Part shown: one piece after another, positions 41,947 through 51,022 of the stretch
Layout of the letters: the number at the start of each line of letters is the position of its first letter
How positions within the stretch are numbered: the stretch's first letter is position 1
Notes under the pieces: generated by a model
What the model saw: only the letters and a program-made list of their open reading frames with translations
What the model was told of the DNA's origin: nothing
Database searches by the model: none
Made by a program: the position numbers and the translations under genes
DNA from: Elusimicrobiales bacterium
GTDB taxonomy: Bacteria > Elusimicrobiota > Elusimicrobia > Elusimicrobiales > UBA9959
Direction of reading: 5' to 3'
NCBI GenBank assembly: GCA_031082205.1
Contig: JAVHLJ010000011.1
Location: 1 to 64,000 of the forward strand
DNA: 64,000 bases

Positions 41947-43572
41947 CTAGCGTATCACGACGGCAGTGCCGTTGTAGACTTCTCCGCCGGACTCGATCTG
42001 GTATACGTAGACGCCGCCCGGCACGTCGCGGCCTTCGGCGCGCGGGTCCCAGACGAGCGAATTCTCCACCGGCCCCGGGACCATCGACGCCACCCGTGCG
42101 CCCTTGAGGTCGTAGATGGTTCCCCTGGCGGAAGCGCCTGACGGATTGTCGAAAACGAACACCATCGTATCATTTTTGCCGTCGCCGTTCGGAGTTATCA
42201 GGCGGTTGGAAAGACCGGCGGCGTCGGCCGAGAAACCGCCGCTCCTTTCCGTGGACCGCAGCTGGTAGCGCCCCAGCAGAGTGGTCTCCAGCGTGACCCT
42301 TGAATTGGGCTGGTCCACCTTGCCGTAGAGCTGCAGCCAGCGGCGGCCGTTGTGGAAGAAAACGCTGAGCCTCTTGTAATCCGGCACGGCCGAGGGGACG
42401 TAGGAGTCGCCGCTCTTGGAGTAATAGAGCCGCAGGGAACCGGGGGAGGCGAGCTTGAAGGAGTCGTCGCGGGTAAGCCCGCCGCGGTAGGCCGCGAAAT
42501 CCACGCTTTTGATGACGCGGCCCCCGACCTCGTCCGTATTGGAAGCGACCTCGATGGTGTAAAAATCCAGCTGGTCCGCGGCCGGGCCGGCGAAAGGCGC
42601 CATGGCGGCCTGGGGGATCTCCATGATGCTGGACCCGTCCGGCGCCACGAAATACCCGCCGTTGGCGAGACCGCCGCGGACATAGGAAGGCCTGGAAAGC
42701 CCCGCCTGGTTGACGGCGCTCACCCGGTAAAAGTATTCGGCGCCGGGCGCGACCGGGTCAACGAAACTGAAAGTATAGGACGAGACCTCGGCGATGAAGG
42801 TCCAGTTCTCCGTGGCCGGCGTGGTGGCGCGGAAGACGTGGTAGGCCTTTACCTCGTAAGGCGAGGTGGGGCTCAGCCTGTTGTCGAACTCTATGCGCGT
42901 GGAGTAGCCCGCGGGCGGTATCCAGGAGAGGGAATAAGAACTGGCGCCGGCCGCGCTCTGGAAGTTCATCGGCGGCAGCGGGGTGAGGGCGAAAGAGACG
43001 GCCCTGTTGGAGAGCTCCGCGGCCACTCTTTCGGAATTGTAGGCGCGCAGCGCGAAATAGTAGGTCGCGCCGGGGTTGAAGCCTTCAAGTATGAAGGTCT
43101 CGGTGGCGCCGGCGGCCAGGGGCGACCAGGACTGCGAAGCCGGCACCGTCACGGCGTTCCTGAAATCCGCTTCGGTAGATATGGGGGCGGAGAGGGAATA
43201 CCTTAGCACATACTCCCGGTTGGAGCCCCCGATGGTATGCCAGGCCTCTTCCGGCGCCGTCCAGGTCATGCGTATGGAATCGCTGGAAACGATGACGGTG
43301 GCGAGGTCGTTCACGGCCGAAGGCTGCGGGAAATAGGCGAAGGCCCCGGAACGCGAGGAATACCCGTAGTGATCGGGGGGATTGCCAGGTGAGACAGAAC
43401 TGGAGACCGAGAGCTCCTGCAGGGCCGAGAATGAGATGTAGCCGGAGGAATACCCCAGGGCGCCGCCCCAGCCCGTACCGCCGTCGCTGTCCACGAAGGA
43501 CGCGGACTCGTAGCGGCCGGCCCAGGAAGGGCCGGCGCAAAGGAGGAGGGAAATTAAAACGATGGCGCGCAT
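41947..43572 (-). CDS. secreted fibronectin type III-like protein with TPNGD C-terminal domain
   Basis: Signal peptide MRAIVLISLLLCAGPSWA; FN3-like repeats (TWTAPEEAWHTIGGSNREYVLRYS..., ATYYFALRAYN); C-term NRLITPNGDGKNDTMVFVF...GVYVYQIESGG. Confidence 0.7.
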   Translation of the reverse strand: MRAIVLISLLLCAGPSWAGRYESASFVDSDGGTGWGGALGYSSGYISFSALQELSVSSSVSPGNPPDHYGYSSRSGAFAYFPQPSAVNDLATVIVSSDSIRMTWTAPEEAWHTIGGSNREYVLRYSLSAPISTEADFRNAVTVPASQSWSPLAAGATETFILEGFNPGATYYFALRAYNSERVAAELSNRAVSFALTPLPPMNFQSAAGASSYSLSWIPPAGYSTRIEFDNRLSPTSPYEVKAYHVFRATTPATENWTFIAEVSSYTFSFVDPVAPGAEYFYRVSAVNQAGLSRPSYVRGGLANGGYFVAPDGSSIMEIPQAAMAPFAGPAADQLDFYTIEVASNTDEVGGRVIKSVDFAAYRGGLTRDDSFKLASPGSLRLYYSKSGDSYVPSAVPDYKRLSVFFHNGRRWLQLYGKVDQPNSRVTLETTLLGRYQLRSTERSGGFSADAAGLSNRLITPNGDGKNDTMVFVFDNPSGASARGTIYDLKGARVASMVPGPVENSLVWDPRAEGRDVPGGVYVYQIESGGEVYNGTAVVIR

Positions 43573-43736
43573 AATACGGAATAAATTATAGCGCCGCCTT
43601 GCGACCGAAATATTGCGGGATTGTGACAGGAAAGTGAAAACTCCGTCTCGGGGAAAAACAACCTTCACATTTACGAAATAAAATAGTCGCACGCCTTTTG
43701 TACGATCTATCCGCTGACGCGACTGGAACACGGACC

Positions 43737-44129
43737 ATGAAGACAAGGGAACGGCTCATAAAAGGGAGCGGCGGAGCGGCCATATCGCTGGCCGCCGCCC
43801 TCCTGCTCGCCCCGGCCCTCATGGCCGCCGTCACCGTCGGGAGTTCGCGCGCCCTAAACCGGCTGGTGACCCCCAACGGCGATTCCCGGAACGACACCTT
43901 CATGTTCAAGTGCCACAATCCGTCCGAACTTCTGGTAAGGGGCGAGATATTCGACCTGAAGGGCCGCAAGGTGGCCGATATGGTCCGCGACATGTCGGCC
44001 CCGATAGACGATTTCTACTATATGGAATGGGACCCCAACCTGGGCCTCCGCGCGGCGGGGGGCGTCTACATTTACCAGATAACGGCCGGAGAAACGGTGC
44101 TCAAAGGGACCATAGTGGTCGTAAGATAA
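43737..44129 (+). CDS. secreted stand-alone TPNGD/FlgD-like C-terminal domain protein
   Basis: Signal peptide then NRLVTPNGDSRNDTFMFKCHNPSELLVRGEIFDLKGRKVADM...GGVYIYQITAGETVLKGTIVVVR. Confidence 0.65.
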   Translation: MKTRERLIKGSGGAAISLAAALLLAPALMAAVTVGSSRALNRLVTPNGDSRNDTFMFKCHNPSELLVRGEIFDLKGRKVADMVRDMSAPIDDFYYMEWDPNLGLRAAGGVYIYQITAGETVLKGTIVVVR

Positions 44130-44145
44130 GCGGCCGGGGCGCGAT

Positions 44146-46092
44146 ATGAAAAAGGCGAAAATATTCCGGACGGGTGCGGCGGCGGCGCTGCTGGCGCTGC
44201 TTTGCTCCGCACGTGCCTTCTCCGCTTTCGAGGACCTGGGCTTCGGCGCCCGGGCGCCCGGCCTGGGCAACGCCTTCACCGCCGCGGCCGACGACGTCTC
44301 CGCCGCGCATTACAACCCGGCCGGGCTGGCCAGGCTCGAGCGGGTGAAGTTCCTGGCCTCTCATTCCATGCTGCACACGGGCCTGAGCGACGGTTCCAGC
44401 CTGGGAATGACGGGAATGGCCCTGGCCGTGCCGCTGCGCGGCGGCAAACTGGGCGTGATGGGCGGCCTCTGGAACCAGTTCAGCCTCAGCGGCGTTTACG
44501 GCGAGCGCACGATGCAGGTCTCCTACGGCTACGCCTTCGCGCCGAACACGATGCTGGAGAACCTTTCGGCCGGCGCCTCCTTCAAGCTCCTTTCGCGTTC
44601 CTTCGAGCGCCTGGAGGAGACCTACGATTCGATGAACGGGCTGCTGGCCACCGGCGACGTAGACCCGGTACTGATAGGAGCCAATACGGCCTCCGCCATG
44701 GACCTCGACCTCGGATTCATCTATTCCCTCGGCAAGAAGTATTCGGCCGGCCTGGCGCTCAAGAGCGTCATGCAGCCCAACGTCGCCTTCGGCGATGGCG
44801 CCGAGGACAAGCTGCCCATGCGCACTTCCCTGGGCGTCACTTACCGCGCCCTCTGGATGACGCTTTCCTCCGAGCTGCGCTTCGGCGAGGGGCCTACCGG
44901 CGAGGCGGACAGGGACCTGATCGTGGCGGCCGAGCGCGTCTTCCCCACCCTGGACAAGGGGGAGATCAGCGTGCGCGGCTCGCTGGGAGCCGGCACCAGG
45001 GATTTCCGCCAGGCCACCGCCGGCCTCTCCTACAAGATAAACAAGATCGGCTTCGACTACGCTTTCATACTTCCCCTGGGGACAATAAAGGAGACGGCGG
45101 GGACCCACCGCATGGCGATGAGCTACCACTTCGGCGGACCCACCGTGGAGGAACAGTACGAGAAGGACCTGCTGGAGCAGTACCAGCGCCTGGCCGAGGT
45201 CTCCGAGTACAAGAGCACCCGCGAACTGGCCAGCCTGGAGAACCCCCGCCTGGCCGGCGTGAAGCGGCTCATAATGGACGAAAAGTACCAGAACGCCGCC
45301 CGGACCCTGATGGAGGAGGCCAAAGACCTCCTGCCCGACGCCTCTCTGATAAACCTCAGCCGCCGCCTGAACCTGACCGGCCAGTTCTACCCGGCCATGC
45401 CCGGCGAGTTCGAAAAGGAGAAATGGGAGCGCCGCCTCTCCCAGGGCATCACGCACTTCCTCAAAGGACAGGACAGCCGCGCGATCCGCGAGATCTCCTA
45501 CGCGCACAGCCTCAACCGCGACGACGCCGCCCTCAGCCGCTTCCTGGAGGGGGTGGAGGATATGACCCACCTCAAGGCGGAGAGGGTGCCGGCCGACTTC
45601 AAAGGCGGACTGGCGCTGCACCGGATAAAGGAAGCCGAGATACTCTACGCCCAGAAGAACTACGACGACGCCCTGCGCAAGCTGGAGGACGCGCTGGAAT
45701 ACGAGCCCGACAACCGCGACGCCATGAAGAAGGCCGGCTCCTGCCACTACATGATGGGCAGCTACGCCCAGGCGGCCGGCTGGTGGGACAAGGCGCTGAA
45801 AATGGAGACCGAGCCCAGCGAGAAGGCCGCGCTTACGCGCATGGTCTCCACGGCCCGCGCCAGGAGCGGCGGCGCCACCTGGGTGCCGCCGGTGCCCGAG
45901 TCCGAGCGCGAGGAAAAGAAGCCGGCGACTGCGCCGCGGGAGATAGAGAAGCTCTACCAGACCGGAGCGGACTTCTACGCCAAGGGCGAGTACGGCAAGG
46001 CGGCCGACATCTTCCGCCGCATACTCGTGCTCGACCCGGAGAACGCGCAGGCCAAGAAGGCCCTTGAGAGGATCATAAGGTTCTCGAGATAA
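44146..46092 (+). CDS. PorV/PorQ-like outer membrane barrel with C-terminal TPRs
   Basis: FGARAPGLGNAFTAAADDVSAAHYNPAGLARLE (UPF0164/PorV-like start), alternating barrel-like segments, C-terminal TPR-type repeats. Confidence 0.7.
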   Translation: MKKAKIFRTGAAAALLALLCSARAFSAFEDLGFGARAPGLGNAFTAAADDVSAAHYNPAGLARLERVKFLASHSMLHTGLSDGSSLGMTGMALAVPLRGGKLGVMGGLWNQFSLSGVYGERTMQVSYGYAFAPNTMLENLSAGASFKLLSRSFERLEETYDSMNGLLATGDVDPVLIGANTASAMDLDLGFIYSLGKKYSAGLALKSVMQPNVAFGDGAEDKLPMRTSLGVTYRALWMTLSSELRFGEGPTGEADRDLIVAAERVFPTLDKGEISVRGSLGAGTRDFRQATAGLSYKINKIGFDYAFILPLGTIKETAGTHRMAMSYHFGGPTVEEQYEKDLLEQYQRLAEVSEYKSTRELASLENPRLAGVKRLIMDEKYQNAARTLMEEAKDLLPDASLINLSRRLNLTGQFYPAMPGEFEKEKWERRLSQGITHFLKGQDSRAIREISYAHSLNRDDAALSRFLEGVEDMTHLKAERVPADFKGGLALHRIKEAEILYAQKNYDDALRKLEDALEYEPDNRDAMKKAGSCHYMMGSYAQAAGWWDKALKMETEPSEKAALTRMVSTARARSGGATWVPPVPESEREEKKPATAPREIEKLYQTGADFYAKGEYGKAADIFRRILVLDPENAQAKKALERIIRFSR

Positions 46093-46099
46093 GGACGAG

Positions 46100-47416
46100 A
46101 TGACGCTGAGGACAAAGCTGAACCTGGCGCTGCCGGCCGCTGCGCTGTCCGCGGCCCTGGCGGCCGGCTATTTCTTCTACCGCTTCGGACGGGAGGAGAT
46201 CTACCGGGTGCAGGAGGAGCGCATAGCGGCGGCCGTGGCCGGCGCCGAGCGGATGGCGGCGGAAGCCGCCCTGGCCGGCGACCAGCTGATGCTGGTGGAC
46301 TACCTGGCCGACCTGCGGCGATCCAGGCCCGACATAGCCGCCGCTTTCCTTTCCTGGAAAGACGGCGCCGAAAAGGAGATACGGGGGGGCAGGCCTCCCC
46401 CGGGAGCGCCGTCCGCCGGGCGCCCGCTGACGCGGCGCGCCTCCGCGCGGGGAGCCGCCGTAAGACTGGACTTCTCTTCGGAATACCTGGAGAAAGAAAG
46501 GGCGGGCCTGCTGATGGCGCTCTGGCGCAACACGGCCAAGGCCGCGGCGCTCTCCGCGGCGCTGGCTGGCGCGCTGGCTTTCCTGCTCTCGGCCGGCATA
46601 TCCCGCAGGCTGGGGCGTCTCTCGGCGCTGGCCGCCGATATCGGGGCGGGGCGCTTCGGCTCCCGGGCCTCGATAGGAGGCTCCGACGAGATAGCGGCAT
46701 TCGGCGCCGCTTTCGACGCGATGTCCGCGAAGCTGCTGGAGCTGGAGAACATGAAGAAGACCTTCGTCTCCTCGGTTACGCACGAACTCCGCTCTCCGCT
46801 GGGAGCGATAGAGAGCCGCCTGGCGCTGCTGGAGCGCCGGGCCGGCGCGGGCGAGGCGGAGAAGGGCGACTACCGCCGCATAAGGGAGAACGTCTCGCGT
46901 CTCTCGGCCTTCGTGACAGGACTGCTGGACCTGGCCCGAATAGAGCGGGGAGAGATGCCCTTCAGCCCCGGCCCGGAGGACGCCGCGGCGCTGGCGCGCG
47001 ACATAACCGATTTCTTCAGGCCGCGCGCGGCCGACCTGGGGCTGCGACTGGAATATTCCGGCGAAGCCCGGCTGCCGGCCCGCCTGGACAGGGAGCTGAC
47101 GGCCCATATGCTCACAAATTTCCTGGCCAACGCCCTTAAGTTCACGCCCAAAGGCGGATCGGTCGAAGTCCGGGCTTTCACCCGCGACGGCCATCTCGTC
47201 TTAGAGGTGGCCGACACCGGCGCGGGCGTACCCCCGGAAGCCGCGGGCAGGCTCTTCGAGGCTTTCTACAGGGCCCCGGGCGCCGCGGCGGGGGGAACTG
47301 GGCTGGGACTGTCCCTGTGCCGCCGCATAGCCGAAATGCACGGCGGCAAGGCCTTCTACCGTCCCGCTCAGGCGGGAGGAGCGGTCTTCGGAGCCGAGCT
47401 CCCCTTAAATAGTTAA
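46100..47416 (+). CDS. membrane sensor histidine kinase (HAMP, HisKA, HATPase)
   Basis: TM, HAMP, SSVTHELRSPLGAIESRL, GTGLGLSLCRRIAEMHGG. Confidence 0.93.
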   Translation: MTLRTKLNLALPAAALSAALAAGYFFYRFGREEIYRVQEERIAAAVAGAERMAAEAALAGDQLMLVDYLADLRRSRPDIAAAFLSWKDGAEKEIRGGRPPPGAPSAGRPLTRRASARGAAVRLDFSSEYLEKERAGLLMALWRNTAKAAALSAALAGALAFLLSAGISRRLGRLSALAADIGAGRFGSRASIGGSDEIAAFGAAFDAMSAKLLELENMKKTFVSSVTHELRSPLGAIESRLALLERRAGAGEAEKGDYRRIRENVSRLSAFVTGLLDLARIERGEMPFSPGPEDAAALARDITDFFRPRAADLGLRLEYSGEARLPARLDRELTAHMLTNFLANALKFTPKGGSVEVRAFTRDGHLVLEVADTGAGVPPEAAGRLFEAFYRAPGAAAGGTGLGLSLCRRIAEMHGGKAFYRPAQAGGAVFGAELPLNS

Positions 47417-47489
47417 CCGCCCCGAAACAACTTTGTAACCCGGGTTTCCTATTATTTAGAATGAAAGGGAGGCCCGGACCTCCCCGCCT

Positions 47490-48944
47490 ATGACCATCGC
47501 GACGCTGATATTCTCCGTATTTTTCCCGCTCTCGCAGGCGGCCGCCCAGGGACAGTCCCCCGCGGCGCCCGCCGTCACGCCGGCCGCGGAGGAGGCCGAA
47601 CTCTCCGCCCGCATGCAGGAGGACGTGGCGCGCCTCCTGGAGCAGCTGCTCGGCCGCGGCAAGAGCAAGGTGTTCGTGCGCGTCGAGGGCGAGGCCGCCT
47701 ACACCGCCACCAGCGAATCCGGCGCCTCCGATCCCGAGAATTTCCTGCAGCTCCCCGGCTTCTCCCAGATCACGGTCATGGAGAAGACCAACGAGTACAT
47801 CCAGCAGCAGAAGGCCGAGACAACCCACACCAGCCAGTTCAGGATAAGGCGCGTCACCGTCTCGCTGGTCTTCGACCGCAATATCCCGGAAGCCCGCGCC
47901 AACGCCATACGCCTGCTCGTCACCGACATACTCCGCCTCGACGATAAGCGCGGCGACACCATATCCCTGCTGCGCGCCGACATGCTGCCCTGGTGGAAGG
48001 AGTTCTTCGACGCGCCGGACATACACCGCATACTTCTGGGCTCCTTCCTGCTCACCCTTTCTCTGGCCTCGCTGGTGGTCTTCGCCTACCTGCTGGCCTC
48101 CCGCCTCTTCACCAGCCTGCTGGACTACGCCCGCATGAGCGCCCTTACCTCCCAGGCCGGCTCCGCCGCCCCCGGGGCCTCCGGGGCGCAGGGCGGCGCC
48201 GGAGGGGAAGAAGGAGAGGGCGGCGAGTTCGCGGAGGTCATAGACGCTGAAGGCGGCGGCCTGCGCCTGCTCGAGAGCCAGGATTCCTTCTCCTTCGTGG
48301 AGAAGATGCCCGCCGAAGAAATAAGCGAGATCCTCGCCGACGAGGCCGAGGAGGACGCGGCCATAGTAATAGCCCAGCTCGCCGACCGCAAGCCCCACAT
48401 CTCCTCCAAGCTGCTGCTCAACCTGCCCCCGTCCCGCCGCGAGGCGGTGACCCGCCGCATGCTGGCGCTCAAGCAGGTGGAACCCGAAAGGCTGATGGAG
48501 GTCGAGAATAACCTCCGCCTGCGCATAGAGAAATCGCTAAAGGGCAGCGAGAAGCTGGGCCGCATACTCAGCCTCGTCGATCCCGCCGAGCGCGAGGAGC
48601 TGCTCTCCGGGCTCAAGGGCGTGGACCAGGCCTCTTTCGACCGGCTGCGCGGCGCGCTGATCACTTTCGACGAGCTCTGCGCCCTGGACGAGAAGAACCT
48701 CAAGCCCCTGGTCCTGGCCCTCCCTTACCCCGAATGGGCCGTGGCCCTGCAGGGCATGGACGAGGGCCATACCCGCAGCGTCATGAAGGTCTTCCCCGAG
48801 GACGTACGCGCCATCGTCCGCGACATGCTCGCGGCCCGCCAGGAGAAGGAGAAGGTCATCCTGGCCCGCGCCAAGGTCATAGCCACCGCCATGGACCTGG
48901 CGTCCAAGAATCGCATCGAGATAACGGCCGGGAGGAGCGCCTGA
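47490..48944 (+). CDS. FliF(C-terminal ring-building domain)-TM-FliG(middle + C-terminal) fusion protein
   Basis: Signal peptide; VARLLEQLLGRGKSKVFVRVEGE...RIRRVTVSLVFDR...DDKRGDTISLLRAD (FliF-like); TM; PAEEISEILADEAEEDAAIVIAQL...EKLGRILSLVD...ITFDELCALDEKNLKPLVLALP...VALQGMDE (FliG-like). Confidence 0.8.
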   Translation: MTIATLIFSVFFPLSQAAAQGQSPAAPAVTPAAEEAELSARMQEDVARLLEQLLGRGKSKVFVRVEGEAAYTATSESGASDPENFLQLPGFSQITVMEKTNEYIQQQKAETTHTSQFRIRRVTVSLVFDRNIPEARANAIRLLVTDILRLDDKRGDTISLLRADMLPWWKEFFDAPDIHRILLGSFLLTLSLASLVVFAYLLASRLFTSLLDYARMSALTSQAGSAAPGASGAQGGAGGEEGEGGEFAEVIDAEGGGLRLLESQDSFSFVEKMPAEEISEILADEAEEDAAIVIAQLADRKPHISSKLLLNLPPSRREAVTRRMLALKQVEPERLMEVENNLRLRIEKSLKGSEKLGRILSLVDPAEREELLSGLKGVDQASFDRLRGALITFDELCALDEKNLKPLVLALPYPEWAVALQGMDEGHTRSVMKVFPEDVRAIVRDMLAARQEKEKVILARAKVIATAMDLASKNRIEITAGRSA

Positions 48945-51010
48945 TGGAAGCCGAGAACCCCGCCGGCCGCGAGATAGGATTTCTCTGGGACGCGATGAAA
49001 AGCGCCCAGGAGGAGGCGGGCAGGCTTTCGCGGAACTACGCGGAGGCGGCGCGCAAGGCGGGGGAGCTCAATTCACGGCTGGCCCACCTGGAGCGGGCGC
49101 TGCAGGAGGCCCGCTCCCGCGAATCGGCGCTAAAAGCCGAGATAGAGAGGATGCGCGCCGGCGCCGCGGCCAGGGATGAACTGGTTAAGCGGGCCTCGGG
49201 CCTGCTGGAAGGCCACGCCGCCATGGCGGAGCGCGCCGAGAAGCTGGCCGCCGAGCTTGGATCGGAAAAGGAGCGCGCGGCCATTCTGGCGGGGGAAAAA
49301 GCGGCGCTCGAGAAAAGTCTGAACGGGACTTCCTCTAGGGCCGCGGCCCTCGAGGACAGGCTTAAGGCCATAGCCGCCATGAAACCCCTCGCCGAGGCGC
49401 TGGAAGCCGCGGCGGCCGGGCGGGAAGGGAGCGTCTCTCCGGAAGACCTCCTGCGCGAACTGGCCGACGCCGGGGCCGAGGCCGCAAGGATGGCCGTCGA
49501 ACTTCAGGCGAGGTCGGCGGAAGCCGAGGCGCTCGACAAAGAAATAAAAACGATCAGGACGGAAAAGGCCTCCCTTGAAAAGTCGCTGGAAGGGGCCTCC
49601 GCCCGGGTCGAGGAGCTGGCCGGGGAACTGGCGTCCGTCCGCGAGACGGGCAAGACCTCCGCCCTGGCGCTGGCCGAAGCCGAGTCCGCGCTGGCGGAGA
49701 CCGGCAAAGCGCTGGCCGCGGCCAGGGCCGAAGCCGAAGCCCTGCGGGAGAAGGAAAAAGGCCTGGAAGAACTGGCCGCCGAGCGGGAAGCCGCGGCCCA
49801 TTCCCTGCGGATGGAGCTGCGCGACGCGCGCCTGGCGGCCGAGGAGCAGAAGACCAATTTCGCGGGAGCCGTGCAGAAAGTGTTCGAGCTCCAGACCAAG
49901 GCGGCCGAACTGCGCAGGGGACTGGAAGAGGCGCTGGAGAAGGAGAAGTCGCTGGCGGAGCAGCTGCGCGAGTCGCGCGCCGAAACAGAGAAGCTCAACG
50001 GCCTGCTCCGCGACGCGAAGACCGGGCTTTCCCTGGAAAAGGAGATGAACAAGCGCTCCACCGCCAGGATAAACACCCTGCTCGCCGAGGGGGAGTCCCT
50101 CCGCGAAACCCTGCGCAAGGCCGACGACAGCCTGCGCGAGACGATAAAGAAACTGCGCGACCGCGACGCCTCGATAGCGCTGCTCAAGCAGGAACTGGCC
50201 AGGATAGACCGCCTCCAGGAGGAGGTGGAGGACCTCAAGCGCCGCAACATGCGCCTGAGCGGCCTGATCAAGCGCGAGCAGTTCGATTTCACCGAGAAGA
50301 TAATAAAGGGACTCTCCAAGATATCGGGGGACCTCAACCTCTTCAGCTACCGCCTGCCCGCCGCCGCCCGCAAGAACCTTGCACCGTCGCTCAAGGCCAT
50401 GCTGGCCTCCGTCACGCTGATGAAAGGCTGGCAGGCCTATATCGACGAGACCCCTCTGCACCTGGAGAGAGGGGAGCTGCGCTCCATGCTCGACGGGCTG
50501 CTGGACGGCTGGGAGCGGCCCTTCCGCAACAAGAAGCTCTCCCTATCGCGGCAGGTCATACTCCCTTCCGCCTGGATCAAAATGGACAGGGAGAAACTCC
50601 GCCTGGCCTTCTACCAGGTGATAAAGAACGCCCACGAGAACCTGCCGCCCGGCACGTCGCTCAAGATGACGATGACCGGGACCGAGGACCGCTCGAAGGC
50701 CGTGGTCATCTTCGAGGACAACGGCCACGGCTTCCCGGCCGAGGTGCTGGACCGACTCTACCTTCCTTTCAATACTTCAAGGAAGGACGCCACGGGCATA
50801 GGCCTCGCCACGGCCCACAGGATACTCGAAAGGCACGGGGGGGAATTCACGGTATCCAACAGGAAGGAAAGAGGCGCGGCCGCGATGTTCATATTGCCGC
50901 TCGACTGGGGAGCGCTGCCCCCGTCGGAAGAGCCCAAAGCCAAAGAAGCGCAGAGGGACGGGGCTCCTCCTCCTCCTCCGCCGCCGCCGCCTCCTCCGCC
51001 CAAGGCCTGA
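48944..51010 (+). CDS. coiled-coil protein with C-terminal GHKL ATPase domain and poly-proline tail
   Basis: Long coiled coil; YQVIKNAHENLP, EDNGHGFP, ATGIGLATAHRILERHGG; TGATG overlap with the FliF-FliG gene. Confidence 0.8.
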   Translation: MEAENPAGREIGFLWDAMKSAQEEAGRLSRNYAEAARKAGELNSRLAHLERALQEARSRESALKAEIERMRAGAAARDELVKRASGLLEGHAAMAERAEKLAAELGSEKERAAILAGEKAALEKSLNGTSSRAAALEDRLKAIAAMKPLAEALEAAAAGREGSVSPEDLLRELADAGAEAARMAVELQARSAEAEALDKEIKTIRTEKASLEKSLEGASARVEELAGELASVRETGKTSALALAEAESALAETGKALAAARAEAEALREKEKGLEELAAEREAAAHSLRMELRDARLAAEEQKTNFAGAVQKVFELQTKAAELRRGLEEALEKEKSLAEQLRESRAETEKLNGLLRDAKTGLSLEKEMNKRSTARINTLLAEGESLRETLRKADDSLRETIKKLRDRDASIALLKQELARIDRLQEEVEDLKRRNMRLSGLIKREQFDFTEKIIKGLSKISGDLNLFSYRLPAAARKNLAPSLKAMLASVTLMKGWQAYIDETPLHLERGELRSMLDGLLDGWERPFRNKKLSLSRQVILPSAWIKMDREKLRLAFYQVIKNAHENLPPGTSLKMTMTGTEDRSKAVVIFEDNGHGFPAEVLDRLYLPFNTSRKDATGIGLATAHRILERHGGEFTVSNRKERGAAAMFILPLDWGALPPSEEPKAKEAQRDGAPPPPPPPPPPPPKA
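50964..51002 (+). repeat. CCT/CCG trinucleotide tract encoding 12 consecutive prolines
   Basis: CTCCTCCTCCTCCTCCGCCGCCGCCGCCTCCTCCGCC read directly. Confidence 0.9.
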
Positions 51011-51022
51011 GCCGGGCCGGCC

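Noticed and set aside
44101-46067. Two long alternative-frame ORFs (548 aa minus, 621 aa plus) over the PorV-like gene
   Set aside because: Arg/Gly/Pro-rich shadow frames; the annotated frame has signal peptide and recognisable domains
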